A DNA stretch of 51,747 nt from Lachnoclostridium sp. UBA5725 (GCA_002419585.1 DIGJ01000007.1:1-51747), one strand, 5' to 3'. Shown: positions 24,147-33,508, counted from the stretch's first letter. The notes: a model not told the origin generated them from the sequence alone. Translations and numbers: made by a program.

Positions 24147-26081
24147 TTAATACACTCTAGCAGATTTAAGGTTTTCTTCTTTTCTTATATATGCATCTTG
24201 CACCATCTCATTTTGAGACGTACTAGCAATACCTATATTCCACCATGATTTATAACCTTCTGTCATTGTCTTAGGAAGCACTTTAATATCAATTAATACG
24301 GATACGGTTTGTTTCTTAGCATCCTCTAGGGCCTCTTTTAGTTCATTCATCGTTCTGGCAGTATATGTTTTAAGTCCATACCCTGCTGCCGACATCGCAT
24401 AATCAACGGTCATCAAATCACCATCATGGGAAGAACTTCCGTCGTTGTCACGATATCGAAACTCGGTAGCTAGGTTGCCAATTCCATTTGACATCTGTAG
24501 ATTATTAATGCAGCCAAACCCACTATTATCAAATAGAAGAATCGTTATCTTCTTACGTTCCTGCATCGCTGTCATCACTTCACTGTGTAACATCTGATAG
24601 CTACCGTCACCAACCATTGCGTACACTTCTTTATCCGGCTGTGCAAGTTTTGCACCAAGGGCTGCGGCAATTTCATATCCCATACAAGAATATCCATATT
24701 CCATGTGATAACTATCTTTTGCATCGGTCGTCCACATTCTTTGTAAATCGCCTGGAAGACTTCCAGATGCACCTGTAATAATTGCATCATTTGCTATATT
24801 TTCCCGGATCATACAAATAGCAGCTACCTGTGTCAGCTTACTATCTGTTAACTTACTAAATTCTTCGATTGAGCCTGGGTTGCTAAACTTGATTAGTGGC
24901 TGGAATTCATCATTGTACGTATAATTTTTAAAGAAATCCATTTCCCTCGTCCATGCATTTTTCGCCTCAGCTATCTCGTTGGTATAACAAGAGCGATAGC
25001 CCTTTTCTTTTAGTGCTGCCTTCAATGCTTCTAATCCAGCCTTTGCATCTCCTATTGCTTTCACACTATCTAGCTTATTTGCATGAAACTTTGATACATT
25101 TAATGTTACAAATTTTACATTTTGATTCTTAAACTGTGATTTTGACCCTGTTGTAAAATCGGACAGTCTGGAACCAATCGCTAAAATCAAATCTGCGTTT
25201 TCTGCTATTGAATTGGCAGCTAAGTTGCCAGTAACACCAACGCCGCCTAAATTATATATAGAACTTGATTTGCATGCGCTTTTTCCTGCCTGAGTTTCTG
25301 CAAATGGTATATGAAATGCTTCGCAAAAACTTGCAAGAGCTTCTCCTGCATTGGAGTACTTTACTCCACCGCCACAGATTATCATTGGATATTTGCTTTT
25401 CAAAATCAATTTCGCTACATCATCGATTTCCTCTGCAACAGGGACTGGTCTGGTGATTCTGTGTACTCGCTTTTGGAAGAAGTCTTCCGGAAAATCATAG
25501 CTTTCACCTTGAACGTCCTGAGGCATTGCTACACAAACTGCTCCAGCCTGTTCTGGGTCTGTTAATACTCGCATTGCATTAATTACGGCTGTCATCAATT
25601 GTTCTGGTCTGACAACTCTATCCCAATATCTACATACTGGTTTAAATGCATCATTGGTAGTAATGGTTAAATTACTACTTTGCTCTAATTGTTGTAATAC
25701 TGGATCTGGCTGTCTGGTAGCAAAGGTATCTCCCGGAAATAATAATAAAGGAATATTATTCACCGTTGCGAGCGCCGCAGCTGTTACCATATTAGCCGCT
25801 CCTGGACCAATGGAGGAAGCACATGCAATAATTTTCGTCCGATTATTCTGCTTTGCATATGCAGTAGCTGCATGAGCCATACCTTGTTCATTTCTTCCTT
25901 GATATACTTTCAAATTTCCTGGATTTTCTTCAAGTGCCTGTCCGATACCAAGTACAATTCCATGTCCGAATATGGTAAACATTCCTGTTACAAACTTAAT
26001 CTCTTCTCCATCGACACTTACGTATTGATTATCTAAGAATTTGATTAGCGCTTGGCCCGTTGTCATTCTTATCTTATTCAC
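24147..26081 (-). CDS. iolD: 3D-(3,5/4)-trihydroxycyclohexane-1,2-dione hydrolase
   Basis: Thiamine diphosphate-dependent ring-opening hydrolase, 644 residues, producing 5-deoxy-D-glucuronate in the third pathway step. The N-terminal pyrimidine domain includes VYQGRNEQGMAHAATAYAKQ with the cofactor-activating Glu. The central domain resembles other ThDP enzymes. The C-terminal pyrophosphate domain has MVGDGSYQM and FDNSGFGCINNLQ, the GDG...N cofactor motif. Length is normal for IolD. The start is GTG at 26081, eight bases after GGAGG. It is first gene of the main iol operon, with a near-consensus promoter at 26179-26207. Confidence 0.96.
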   Translation of the reverse strand: MNKIRMTTGQALIKFLDNQYVSVDGEEIKFVTGMFTIFGHGIVLGIGQALEENPGNLKVYQGRNEQGMAHAATAYAKQNNRTKIIACASSIGPGAANMVTAAALATVNNIPLLLFPGDTFATRQPDPVLQQLEQSSNLTITTNDAFKPVCRYWDRVVRPEQLMTAVINAMRVLTDPEQAGAVCVAMPQDVQGESYDFPEDFFQKRVHRITRPVPVAEEIDDVAKLILKSKYPMIICGGGVKYSNAGEALASFCEAFHIPFAETQAGKSACKSSSIYNLGGVGVTGNLAANSIAENADLILAIGSRLSDFTTGSKSQFKNQNVKFVTLNVSKFHANKLDSVKAIGDAKAGLEALKAALKEKGYRSCYTNEIAEAKNAWTREMDFFKNYTYNDEFQPLIKFSNPGSIEEFSKLTDSKLTQVAAICMIRENIANDAIITGASGSLPGDLQRMWTTDAKDSYHMEYGYSCMGYEIAAALGAKLAQPDKEVYAMVGDGSYQMLHSEVMTAMQERKKITILLFDNSGFGCINNLQMSNGIGNLATEFRYRDNDGSSSHDGDLMTVDYAMSAAGYGLKTYTARTMNELKEALEDAKKQTVSVLIDIKVLPKTMTEGYKSWWNIGIASTSQNEMVQDAYIRKEENLKSARVY

Positions 26082-26178
26082 TACATCTTCCTCCTTTAAA
26101 ATATCATAGGGAATTACTCATTTTATTTTTGCACTTTTTGGTTATGTTTTTGTATTATTATTATCATCTCTTTGTTAC

Positions 26179-26207
26179 ATATTACATTTAATACACCATT
26201 TTGTCAA
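26179..26207 (-). promoter_or_regulatory. iolD operon promoter
   Basis: Minus-strand -35 TTGACA (26202-26207), 17-base spacer and -10 TAATAT (26179-26184). Leader of about 90 bases. Confidence 0.8.
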
Positions 26208-26224
26208 CATGTATTTATCATGTT
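26206..26224. promoter_or_regulatory. Candidate IolR operator overlapping the iolD -35 box
   Basis: Perfect inverted repeat AACATG-N7-CATGTT directly abutting and overlapping the -35 hexamer. It resembles the site at 14446-14465 in front of iolR. Its position would allow repression by blocking polymerase. Confidence 0.55.
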
Positions 26225-26518
26225 ATTCGAAAAACGACATACTTTTACTCATTTTTTATATATTATGCCATTTTTTCAGAGTAAAAATACATAATTTTCT
26301 AATTTTATCAATTCATTTTCCAGCCCATCGGACATTTTTGTTCATTTTTTATATGATTTAGTTATTACATTATTCATTTTTGTTAAATTTTTATCACAAT
26401 TAGTTGTTATTAATTATTTTACAGCAAATAATAACAACAACATACCAAAAACATTACCATGCATTTTTTCTGTTAAGTATCAACAAAATGTTTATGATAT
26501 TTATAGGAGTGAATTTAT

Positions 26519-26556
26519 AAAAAAAGAACTCGAGTGATTATTATACACTCGAGTTC
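26519..26556 (-). terminator. Terminator of the amidohydrolase gene
   Basis: Perfect 11-bp stem GAACTCGAGTG/CACTCGAGTTC with a nine-base loop, followed on the minus strand by seven U. Confidence 0.9.
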
Positions 26557-26562
26557 CATACT

Positions 26563-27948
26563 TTATACTGGCTGAAATGTCTTACGCGCTGTTTCTACTA
26601 AATTCACAGCACAAGCATGTGCTTTTTTTCCGATTTCTGCAACATCAATTGTTGTTAACTTGCCATCCTTAGATACTATTTTTCCGTTGACAATCGTCAT
26701 TTTTGTATAGGAATGATTTCCAAGGCAAACCAGAGATACCAATGGATCGTGGCATCCTGCGTATGCAATATCATTTAAATCAAATAAAATTAGATCTGCT
26801 GCCATATCTACATCAAGATATCCGGTATCATTTCTTCCAAGTACCTGGGCGCCACCTCTGGTGGCTACACGTAAACTCTCATATGCCGTCAAACCTTGCG
26901 TACCATATTTAAGATGATTTAAAAGGTACATCCTTCTTACTTCTTCCATCATATTTGAACCATCGTTACTTGCACTGCCGTCAACTGCCAAGCCTAATTT
27001 GATTCCCTTTCGATACAGTTCGCTTGTCTTGCAAATACCACTGTTAAGCTTCATATTGCTGGAAGGACAATGTGCGATTCCACATCCAGAAAAACGATTC
27101 AATTCATCCTCACTCAGATAAATTCCATGTGCAAACCATACATCATTTCCAATCCAGTTCACAGACTCCATTAATTCAAAAGGACGTTTTCCGTACGTTT
27201 CCAAACAAAAGCGCTCTTCATCCATCGTTTCTGCCAGATGGGTATGCATAAGTACTCCATTTGCTCTTGCTAGGGCTGCCGTCTCCTTCATAAGGTCGGT
27301 TGTTACAGAAAATGGGGAACACGGTGCCAAGGCAATCTGCGTCATGGCATAGCGAGAAGAGTCGTGGTATGCATGAATCAAGCGCTCCGAATCTTCCAAA
27401 ATCTTTGTTTCCTTTTGTACCACGGACATCGGAGGCAATCCTCCTTGATCTACTCCCAGTGACATAGAGCCACGTGTTGCATGAAAACGAATTCCAATTT
27501 CTTTTGCTGCCTGAATCTGTGTGTCAATCAAGGTTTCTGGCTGACCTTCAGGGAATACGTAGTGATGATCTGCCGTATACGTACAGCCTGTTCGCAAAAG
27601 TTCACTAAATCCAACCAAAGCACCATAATAAACCGCCTCTGGAGTCAGGTATTTCCAAAATTGATACAACCCTCTAAGCCATGGAAATAAAGGCTTTTCC
27701 TGTACTTCTTTGATCCCGCGAAAAAGAGTCTGGTATAGGTGATGGTGTGTGTTTACGAAACCTGGCAAAGCAACCAATCCGGTACAATCCACTTCCTGAA
27801 CCGGAAGTGATCCTTCTTTTGGATGATATTCTTTTCCTATAAATTTGATTACACCATCTTCCATCAGGATATCCGCCTTCTCATGAATTTGATCCTGATT
27901 ATTAAACGTATAAATCGTTTGGATGTTTTTGAGCAACAATGTTTCCAT
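26563..27948 (-). CDS. 8-oxoguanine deaminase-type amidohydrolase
   Basis: Metal-dependent amidohydrolase of the AtzB/TrzN/8-oxoguanine deaminase branch, 461 residues, expected to deaminate an oxidised or substituted purine to the corresponding xanthine-like product. The metal HxH motif is FVNTHHHLYQT (His68, His70). Further ligands lie in LMHTHLAET, WFAHGIYL and the VDGSASNDGSN segment. RGSMSLGVDQGGLPP is characteristic of the 8-oxoguanine deaminase group. ATG 27948 follows GGAGGATT; the longer frame from 27999 runs into the upstream terminator hairpin. Guanine or hydroxyatrazine-like substrates remain possible. A purine role would fit the BMP nucleoside importer in the same window. Confidence 0.85.
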   Translation of the reverse strand: METLLLKNIQTIYTFNNQDQIHEKADILMEDGVIKFIGKEYHPKEGSLPVQEVDCTGLVALPGFVNTHHHLYQTLFRGIKEVQEKPLFPWLRGLYQFWKYLTPEAVYYGALVGFSELLRTGCTYTADHHYVFPEGQPETLIDTQIQAAKEIGIRFHATRGSMSLGVDQGGLPPMSVVQKETKILEDSERLIHAYHDSSRYAMTQIALAPCSPFSVTTDLMKETAALARANGVLMHTHLAETMDEERFCLETYGKRPFELMESVNWIGNDVWFAHGIYLSEDELNRFSGCGIAHCPSSNMKLNSGICKTSELYRKGIKLGLAVDGSASNDGSNMMEEVRRMYLLNHLKYGTQGLTAYESLRVATRGGAQVLGRNDTGYLDVDMAADLILFDLNDIAYAGCHDPLVSLVCLGNHSYTKMTIVNGKIVSKDGKLTTIDVAEIGKKAHACAVNLVETARKTFQPV

Positions 27949-27988
27949 ATAATCCTCCTTTTTACCATATAAAACTATAATTGAACGA

Positions 27989-28031
27989 CAAAAAACCACA
28001 TGAAATCTCTCAATGAGTATTTCATGTGGTT
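27989..28031 (-). terminator. Terminator of the amino acid ABC operon
   Basis: Perfect 13-bp stem AACCACATGAAAT/ATTTCATGTGGTT (27994-28006 with 28019-28031) followed on the minus strand by six U. It stands between the ABC ATPase gene and the amidohydrolase gene, so the latter needs its own promoter or read-through. Confidence 0.85.
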
Positions 28032-28073
28032 AACTCAACACAAATCTTATGTTGTTATTATATCTTATAATTC

Positions 28074-28145
28074 TTAATTTGGCAATATTCCTTTGTTTGG
28101 AAGTATTCCTACGCTTTGGAATATCCCTACGCCAAGCAATATCCC
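28074..28145 (-). repeat. Four tandem 18-bp degenerate repeats
   Basis: Read on the minus strand, four contiguous 18-base units follow the ATPase stop codon, beginning GGGATATTGC, GGGATATTCC, GGAATACTTC and GGAATATTGC. They occupy 28128-28145, 28110-28127, 28092-28109 and 28074-28091. The 18-base period is a multiple of three and stays in frame with the ATPase gene beyond its stop codon, so it could be a decayed coding extension or a non-coding repeat. Confidence 0.7.
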
Positions 28146-28153
28146 TTCTTTTT

Positions 28154-28918
28154 CTATCCCAGGTTATGATACTGCCCCAAAAACTCTCTGGTTCTTTGAT
28201 TTTCCGATTGGAACATCTGCTCTGGCGTGGTTTCTTCTACAATGACTCCCTGATCCATAAAAATCATGCGATTGGAAACATCCTTTGCAAAATTCATCTC
28301 ATGCGTAACGATAACCATCGTCATCTTCTCCCTCGCCAGTTCTTTGATTACTTTCAGTATTTCACCCGTAAGTTCTGGATCCAGCGCTGACGTGGGTTCA
28401 TCAAAGAAAAGAATTTTGGGTTTCATTGCCAATGCTCTCGCAATCGAAACTCGTTGCTGCTGCCCACCAGATAACTGACATGGATAATAATCGGCTCGGT
28501 CACTTAAACCCATTTTTTCGATGAGTGTTTTTGCCTCGAAAAGAACCTCTTCTTTTTCTCGTTTCTGTACATGGATTGGCGCATCGGTAATGTTTTTTAA
28601 GACCGAGTAGTGCGGAAATAAATTAAAATTTTGAAAGACCAAACCAAATTGCTGCTGTATTCTTTTCAATTCATTATTCTTAACATATACGGTCTTTCCG
28701 TTTTCATCCTTCGCTGCCTTCTCGCCCAGATAAATCAAGTCTCCTGCATCCATCGTTTCTAACAAAGTTGCACATCGAAGCAAGGTTGATTTTCCAGATC
28801 CAGAAGGTCCAATAATGGATACTACTTCTCCTTCTTCTACCGATAGACTAATATCTTTGAGCACTTCATTTCCATCAAAGCTTTTTTTCACGTGATTCAT
28901 TTCCATTAACTTTTTCAT
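28154..28918 (-). CDS. Polar amino acid ABC importer ATPase
   Basis: ATP-hydrolysing subunit, 254 residues, of the PAAT family (GlnQ/HisP type). Walker A GPSGSGKST is at 37-45, the signature LSGGQQQR at 149-156 and Walker B ILFFDEPT at 169-176. The Q-loop region FGLVFQNFNLFPH is typical. GGAGGAG precedes the ATG. It is the third gene of a lipoprotein-permease-ATPase operon and is followed by the tandem 18-bp repeats and a strong terminator. A second PAAT ATPase is at 37388-38125. Confidence 0.93.
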   Translation of the reverse strand: MKKLMEMNHVKKSFDGNEVLKDISLSVEEGEVVSIIGPSGSGKSTLLRCATLLETMDAGDLIYLGEKAAKDENGKTVYVKNNELKRIQQQFGLVFQNFNLFPHYSVLKNITDAPIHVQKREKEEVLFEAKTLIEKMGLSDRADYYPCQLSGGQQQRVSIARALAMKPKILFFDEPTSALDPELTGEILKVIKELAREKMTMVIVTHEMNFAKDVSNRMIFMDQGVIVEETTPEQMFQSENQRTREFLGQYHNLG

Positions 28919-28930
28919 TTCATGCTCCTC

Positions 28931-29581
28931 CTAACGATAGTAACTCATTTTCTTTTCCCAAAATTCCATCAAAGATGCAACAAAAAAGTTAAATACGTAG
29001 TAAAAAATTGCTGCTGCCACGAATGGTATCATGCTCTTTTGCGATGCTGCAATTGATTTTGCTATCGTAAACATTTCTGCATATGCAATCGAAAATGCAA
29101 GTGAGGTATCTTTTACTAAAGTAATCACCTCATTGGTAACAGAGGGCAGAATCCGTTTTACTACCTGTGGAAGAATAATCTTAAAAAATGTCTGGTTTTT
29201 TGTATAGCCAAGTACTTTCGCAGCTTCATATTGTCCATCTGGCATCGATTCGATTCCCCCACGATAGATTTCTGCAAAGTATGCTGCATAATTAATCGAA
29301 AATGCAATAATTACTGCGTATGCACGATAGCTGGAGGATATCGAAATTCCAAATATATAATATGGCCCAAAATACACAACAAGAAGTTGTAGCATTAATG
29401 GGGTACCTCTCATAATAGAAATATAGATTTTCGCAATGTTACGAATCAGAAAATTCTCTGACATACGTCCAAAGGAAATAATTAGTCCCAATGGAAGTGA
29501 AAAAAGCAAGGTCAGAACAAAAATCAATATTGTCGTAACCATTCCAGCGCTGAGCTGTGAAAGCATAACCTGTAAACTCAT
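28931..29581 (-). CDS. Polar amino acid ABC importer permease
   Basis: Membrane subunit, 216 residues, with about five helices. Family motifs are IMRGTPLMLQLLVVYFG and the EAA loop YEAAKVLGYTKNQTFFKIILP, which contacts the ATPase. GGAGAATAGAATCAT precedes the ATG, which lies six bases after the stop of the binding-protein gene. It most likely works as a homodimer with the ATPase and lipoprotein of this operon. Confidence 0.93.
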   Translation of the reverse strand: MSLQVMLSQLSAGMVTTILIFVLTLLFSLPLGLIISFGRMSENFLIRNIAKIYISIMRGTPLMLQLLVVYFGPYYIFGISISSSYRAYAVIIAFSINYAAYFAEIYRGGIESMPDGQYEAAKVLGYTKNQTFFKIILPQVVKRILPSVTNEVITLVKDTSLAFSIAYAEMFTIAKSIAASQKSMIPFVAAAIFYYVFNFFVASLMEFWEKKMSYYR

Positions 29582-29587
29582 ATGATT

Positions 29588-30397
29588 CTATTCTCCTAAA
29601 ATATTTACGTCATATCCAAAATACTTATTTGAAATTTCAGAAAAAGTTCCATCCGCAACCATTTCCAATAAAGTAGTCTGTACTTCATCTCGAAGTTCTT
29701 CATTGCCCTTTAAGAAACCAACGCCGTACTGCTCGGTAGAAATCGTTTCTTCTAAAATTGTAAACTGGTCTTCTTTGCCTTCCAATTGAAATTTAGCTAC
29801 ACCGATATCAATCGCAATCGCATCTACTGCACCAGATTCCAAATCCATAAATGCAGTATTATATTCGCTTACAGTTAAGAACTGTCCAAAGGAAGCAAGT
29901 AAATCTGCATGATTTTCATCTTCCAATGCGGACTGGGCAGAAGATTCTTTTTGTACTTCTACAACTTTTCCAGCTAGATCTGAAAGTTTCTCGATTCCAG
30001 AGCCAGCTTTGGTCACAACCACCTGAGAGTTATCCATATAGGCATCGGTCCAGGTATAATCATCTTCACGTCCGTTAATCGTAAAACCATTCCAGATACA
30101 ATCTATGGTTCCTGCTTCCAGTTCCATATCCTTTGCATCCCAGTCAATCGGCTGAAGCACAATTTCTTTTCCCATCCGTTTTGCGCATTCTTTTGCCATG
30201 TCTATATCAAATCCCGTAAATTCTCCGTCATCTCCAACATAACCAAATGGTGGAAAATCCTGATCAAATCCTACCGTAAATGTTTTACTATCTGCTTTAT
30301 TTGCTGTATTGTTACTACTTTCTTTGCTCGTATTTCCACATGCTGTCATAGAAACCACCATTCCCACTGCAAGCAAAATCGCTAATACTTTCTTCAT
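29588..30397 (-). CDS. Polar amino acid-binding lipoprotein
   Basis: Surface solute receptor, 269 residues, of the SBP_bac_3 family. The signal peptide ends in lipobox SMTACG (C20). The ligand domain opens with FTVGFDQDFPPFGYVG and contains GFDIDMAKECAKRMG and DCIWNGFTI. Substrate is a polar or charged amino acid, possibly cystine-like; the residues do not decide it. ATG 30397 follows AGGAGGGC. The leader carries a palindrome (30421-30446) between promoter and start, suggesting repressor control. Confidence 0.92.
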   Translation of the reverse strand: MKKVLAILLAVGMVVSMTACGNTSKESSNNTANKADSKTFTVGFDQDFPPFGYVGDDGEFTGFDIDMAKECAKRMGKEIVLQPIDWDAKDMELEAGTIDCIWNGFTINGREDDYTWTDAYMDNSQVVVTKAGSGIEKLSDLAGKVVEVQKESSAQSALEDENHADLLASFGQFLTVSEYNTAFMDLESGAVDAIAIDIGVAKFQLEGKEDQFTILEETISTEQYGVGFLKGNEELRDEVQTTLLEMVADGTFSEISNKYFGYDVNILGE

Positions 30398-30420
30398 ACT
30401 ATAAGCCCTCCTATTTTTGT

Positions 30421-30492
30421 ATGGTAGCATATTATTACGCTACCATGGTAAAGTACTTATATACATTACCACAGAAAGTACAGAATTGTCAA
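30421..30492 (-). promoter_or_regulatory. Promoter and operator-like palindrome of the amino acid ABC operon
   Basis: Minus-strand -35 TTGACA (30487-30492), 18-base spacer and -10 TAATGT (30463-30468). Downstream of the start site, ATGGTAGC (30421-30428) and GCTACCAT (30439-30446) form a perfect 8-bp inverted repeat with a ten-base spacer, in a position suited to a repressor or a leader hairpin. Confidence 0.65.
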
Positions 30493-30552
30493 TGCCAGAA
30501 TATAAAGACACCCTAGGATGAGCCTTATAGTAAGAATTGTCTTTAAGATACA

Positions 30553-32046
30553 TTAAATCTCATCTAGATTTTGTTGAATTTCGTAGAAAATTTTAACCAG
30601 CTTTGGGTCATAATAGCTCCCGCTACAAGACACAATTTCCTTTGTAGCTTCTGCTTCCTCCATTGCCTTATGATATGGTCTGTCATTTGTCATGGCATCA
30701 AAACTATCCACAATTGCAAGAATACGGCATTCTATTGGTATATTTTCTTCTGCAAGCCCGGAGGGATATCCGGTTGCATCCCATTTTTCATGATGGTGAA
30801 GTATTAAAGGTGCAATGTCCTTTATCTCACTAGATTCCATGGCAATCCGCTCACCTATTGTCGTATGAGTCTTCATTACTTCCCACTCATCCAACGTCAA
30901 TTTTGCCGGTTTTTTTAAAATGCTGTCTGGAATTCCAATTTTCCCAATATCATGAAATTTAGTCAGCAAAATCAGGCGGTCCATCTGATCTTGATGCAAT
31001 GACAAAGCTTCTCCGATTAACACTGCGAGTCGTTCCATCCGAACCACATGACCTTCCGAAACATAGTCCTTTGCTTCCAATGCTTTCATAAAGGTTTTTA
31101 CAAACGTTCCCCGGGTACTTTCTTTCTTCAAAAGCTTATTTTGATACATATTGTTATCCGCCGCCTGAAACATGTAATGCATATTAATCAGCCCCATTGT
31201 ATGGTACGAATATCCAAAGGCAATTGACAGGTTTCCATTATGTGCTAAGTGGTTATACTCTTCTACCCGTAAGTAAAGATTATTCAGCATCTTTTCCACC
31301 TGTGCCTCTTCCACATTTTCAAGGATAATTCCAAATTCATCTCCACCAATACGAGAAATATGTCCGTACTCACCAAATATATCAGTTATGATTTTACCAC
31401 TGGCAACAATCATACTGTCTCCGGCCAAATGTCCTAATGTATCATTGATAAATTTTAGTCCATTGATATCAATAGATATTACTGTGATTTTTTCCACTTC
31501 TTTTCCATTATATGTATTCATGGCTTCTTCAAAACTTCTGCGGTTATATAGATTGGTCAGGTTATCCCTCTCCGCCATATCTCGCAGCTTGTATTCCATA
31601 AGAATACGCTCTGTCATATTACGTATCATGACCAGTATTTCGTTGCTTTCCGATAGATGAAATCGTGCTTCAAAATAAAATACCTGACCACCCTCCATTT
31701 CCATTTTCAATTCTTTTATGTAAAAAGATCGGTTCATTTGAACCTTACGGGCTGCAGCACTCAGGATTGCCATAATTTCTGAATTGTCTAAAAGCTGATT
31801 CATGATATCATCTTCATTGTTGGCCGTAATTGTAAATGGAGTGATATTTCCATCTAAGTCACTTACAAGTAGAATATCTGGAATCGTTGAAAGGATTGCT
31901 TTGTTTCGTGCATTGATTTTCTCTAAATCATGTATTTTATCCTGAAGTTCCGGATAGTAATTTTTGCGAAACGAATCCTCTCCCAACCCAATAATCGAGT
32001 CTTTGTTAAATCGTTTCTTTTTCGTTTCATTAAATGTATCGTCCAT
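30553..32046 (-). CDS. GGDEF and HD-GYP domain protein (cyclic-di-GMP turnover)
   Basis: Cytoplasmic signalling enzyme of 497 residues with both synthesis and degradation domains for c-di-GMP. Residues 35-155 form a coiled segment and a PAS-like fold. GGDEF at 234-238 (SRIGGDEFGI) is intact, so diguanylate cyclase activity is possible; no RxxD inhibitory site is seen just upstream. The HD-GYP domain follows at about 315-490, with HDIGK starting at His365, HHHEKWDATGYPSGL (GYP at 426-428) and the expected metal ligands. There is no transmembrane segment. ATG 32046 is preceded by AGGGGTG at nine bases; a GTG at 32058 overlaps that site. It follows the alcohol dehydrogenase gene by 58 bases, possibly on one transcript. 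Confidence 0.92.
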   Translation of the reverse strand: MDDTFNETKKKRFNKDSIIGLGEDSFRKNYYPELQDKIHDLEKINARNKAILSTIPDILLVSDLDGNITPFTITANNEDDIMNQLLDNSEIMAILSAAARKVQMNRSFYIKELKMEMEGGQVFYFEARFHLSESNEILVMIRNMTERILMEYKLRDMAERDNLTNLYNRRSFEEAMNTYNGKEVEKITVISIDINGLKFINDTLGHLAGDSMIVASGKIITDIFGEYGHISRIGGDEFGIILENVEEAQVEKMLNNLYLRVEEYNHLAHNGNLSIAFGYSYHTMGLINMHYMFQAADNNMYQNKLLKKESTRGTFVKTFMKALEAKDYVSEGHVVRMERLAVLIGEALSLHQDQMDRLILLTKFHDIGKIGIPDSILKKPAKLTLDEWEVMKTHTTIGERIAMESSEIKDIAPLILHHHEKWDATGYPSGLAEENIPIECRILAIVDSFDAMTNDRPYHKAMEEAEATKEIVSCSGSYYDPKLVKIFYEIQQNLDEI

Positions 32047-32104
32047 AAAAACAATCACCCCTGATTCTTACATAATTAACACTTTGTATCTTTTGCATTC
32101 CATC

Positions 32105-33280
32105 TTACGTTTGCTTTCTTTGAAGGACTCTTCCAAAAATCTCCTTTATTTCTTCTTTGGAGACGTTTTTCGGGTTTGTTACGATACAGGGATCTTCCAT
32201 TGCCTCCTGTGCTAACTTATCAAGGATTTCCCCGTCCAATCCCTCTACTTCCTCAAAGCTACTGATTTCTAAATGCGTTCTCAACGTTCGTATCTTTTCT
32301 AATAGTCTGTCTTTAATCTGATTTTGATCGAGATTCTTTGTTTCTACGTTCATTTTTTCAGCAATCGTTGTATACCGCTCCACTACGGCATCAAAATTAA
32401 ATTCAATAACCTGTTCAAGCAAAATACTGTTGCACTCACCATGAGGCAGGTCAAGCAAGCCACCCATGCTATGAGCCATTGCATGTACCAGCCCAAGGCT
32501 TGCATTTGAAAATGCCAGTCCTGCCTGAAGTGAACCAAGCATCATCTTATACATGGTATAGACACTTCGGTTTGGTTTTACAGCTTCTTCTATGTTATTA
32601 CTAATCATACGAATTGCCTCGAGGGCATGTACATTTGCAAGATACGAATGCGCATTGGATACATATGCCTCAATCGCATGGGTCAAAGCATCCATTCCAG
32701 TACAAGCGGTCAAATAGGAGTCCATGGTCATTAATGGCACCGCGTCAAGCAATGCAAGGTCAGGTACCACCTTCTTGCTGATAATTGCTTTCTTTACTTT
32801 ATTAGACGTATCACAAATAATTGCAAATTGTGAAACATCTGCCGATGCTCCGGCCGTGGTTGGTATACAAATAAGAGGAGGACCCGGAAGATTGATTTCA
32901 TCAACTCCCTCATACTCAAGAATATCACCGCCATTTGTCGATACAATACTGATTCCCTTCGCACAATCAATTGGGCTGCCTCCTCCGATGGCAATAATCA
33001 AATCGCATTTTTCAGAAACAAATTTTTCCGCCCCCTGCATCACTTCATAATCTCTCGGATTTGATGTCACCTGATCGAATATACAATACTCAGAAACACA
33101 TTTATTAATTTCTTCCATAATATTGATAAACCATGGGAGTGAAGGCAAATTTTTATCGGTTACAATCATTGGTTTTTTTGATGCAAAATGCAAAATATAT
33201 CTTCCAATCATAAGTCGTGCATCGATTCCAGTAATTATTTCGGGAGCAACAAATTTTCTCAATTCCATTGTAATATCCAT
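32105..33280 (-). CDS. Iron-containing alcohol dehydrogenase
   Basis: NAD(P)-dependent group III alcohol dehydrogenase, 391 residues. The nucleotide-binding GGGSPIDCAKG is near residue 93. The Fe-binding region has GMDALTHAIEAYVS and the His-rich LVHAMAHSMGGLLDLPHGECN. It probably reduces an aldehyde such as acetaldehyde or butyraldehyde, or oxidises a diol; family members vary. ATG 33280 follows AGGAGG at ten bases and is preferred to a TTG at 33289. A near-consensus promoter lies just upstream. Confidence 0.92.
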   Translation of the reverse strand: MDITMELRKFVAPEIITGIDARLMIGRYILHFASKKPMIVTDKNLPSLPWFINIMEEINKCVSEYCIFDQVTSNPRDYEVMQGAEKFVSEKCDLIIAIGGGSPIDCAKGISIVSTNGGDILEYEGVDEINLPGPPLICIPTTAGASADVSQFAIICDTSNKVKKAIISKKVVPDLALLDAVPLMTMDSYLTACTGMDALTHAIEAYVSNAHSYLANVHALEAIRMISNNIEEAVKPNRSVYTMYKMMLGSLQAGLAFSNASLGLVHAMAHSMGGLLDLPHGECNSILLEQVIEFNFDAVVERYTTIAEKMNVETKNLDQNQIKDRLLEKIRTLRTHLEISSFEEVEGLDGEILDKLAQEAMEDPCIVTNPKNVSKEEIKEIFGRVLQRKQT

Positions 33281-33323
33281 AATAATCAAACCTCCTTATA
33301 CAATAATACGCTTATGTAATTCC

Positions 33324-33352
33324 ATAATATATTTGTCGCAATATTTTGTCAA
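33324..33352 (-). promoter_or_regulatory. Alcohol dehydrogenase promoter
   Basis: Minus-strand -35 TTGACA (33347-33352), 17-base spacer and -10 TATTAT (33324-33329), with a short leader to the ATG at 33280. Confidence 0.8.
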
Positions 33353-33435
33353 TTATTATTGATTTGTATGCGCAATCTTGTATTTCAGATTTAGATAACA
33401 GATTTTTTATTATTGAGTGCACGAAACAAATAAAC

Positions 33436-33480
33436 GAAACCCCAAATGTTAGACAAAATAAATCTAACATTTGGGGTTTC
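33436..33480 (-). terminator. Long terminator hairpin after the second DUF3021 gene
   Basis: Perfect 18-bp stem (33436-33453 with 33463-33480; outer bases GAAACCCC/GGGGTTTC) and a nine-base loop, followed on the minus strand by GTTTATTTGTTT. Confidence 0.8.
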
Positions 33481-33508
33481 ATACGTTTATCGGTTATTCT
33501 TAGATTAC

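Larger units (their letters stand above)
26082..26562. other. 481-base upstream region of the iolD operon
   Basis: A very AT-rich gap. It holds the iolD promoter and operator (listed), an imperfect inverted repeat at 26402-26441 in which GTTGTTA pairs with TAACAAC and TTATTT with AAATAA, and the terminator of the upstream amidohydrolase gene at 26519-26556. The 190 or so bases between 26225 and 26401 show only T-rich runs and no clear signal. Confidence 0.6.
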
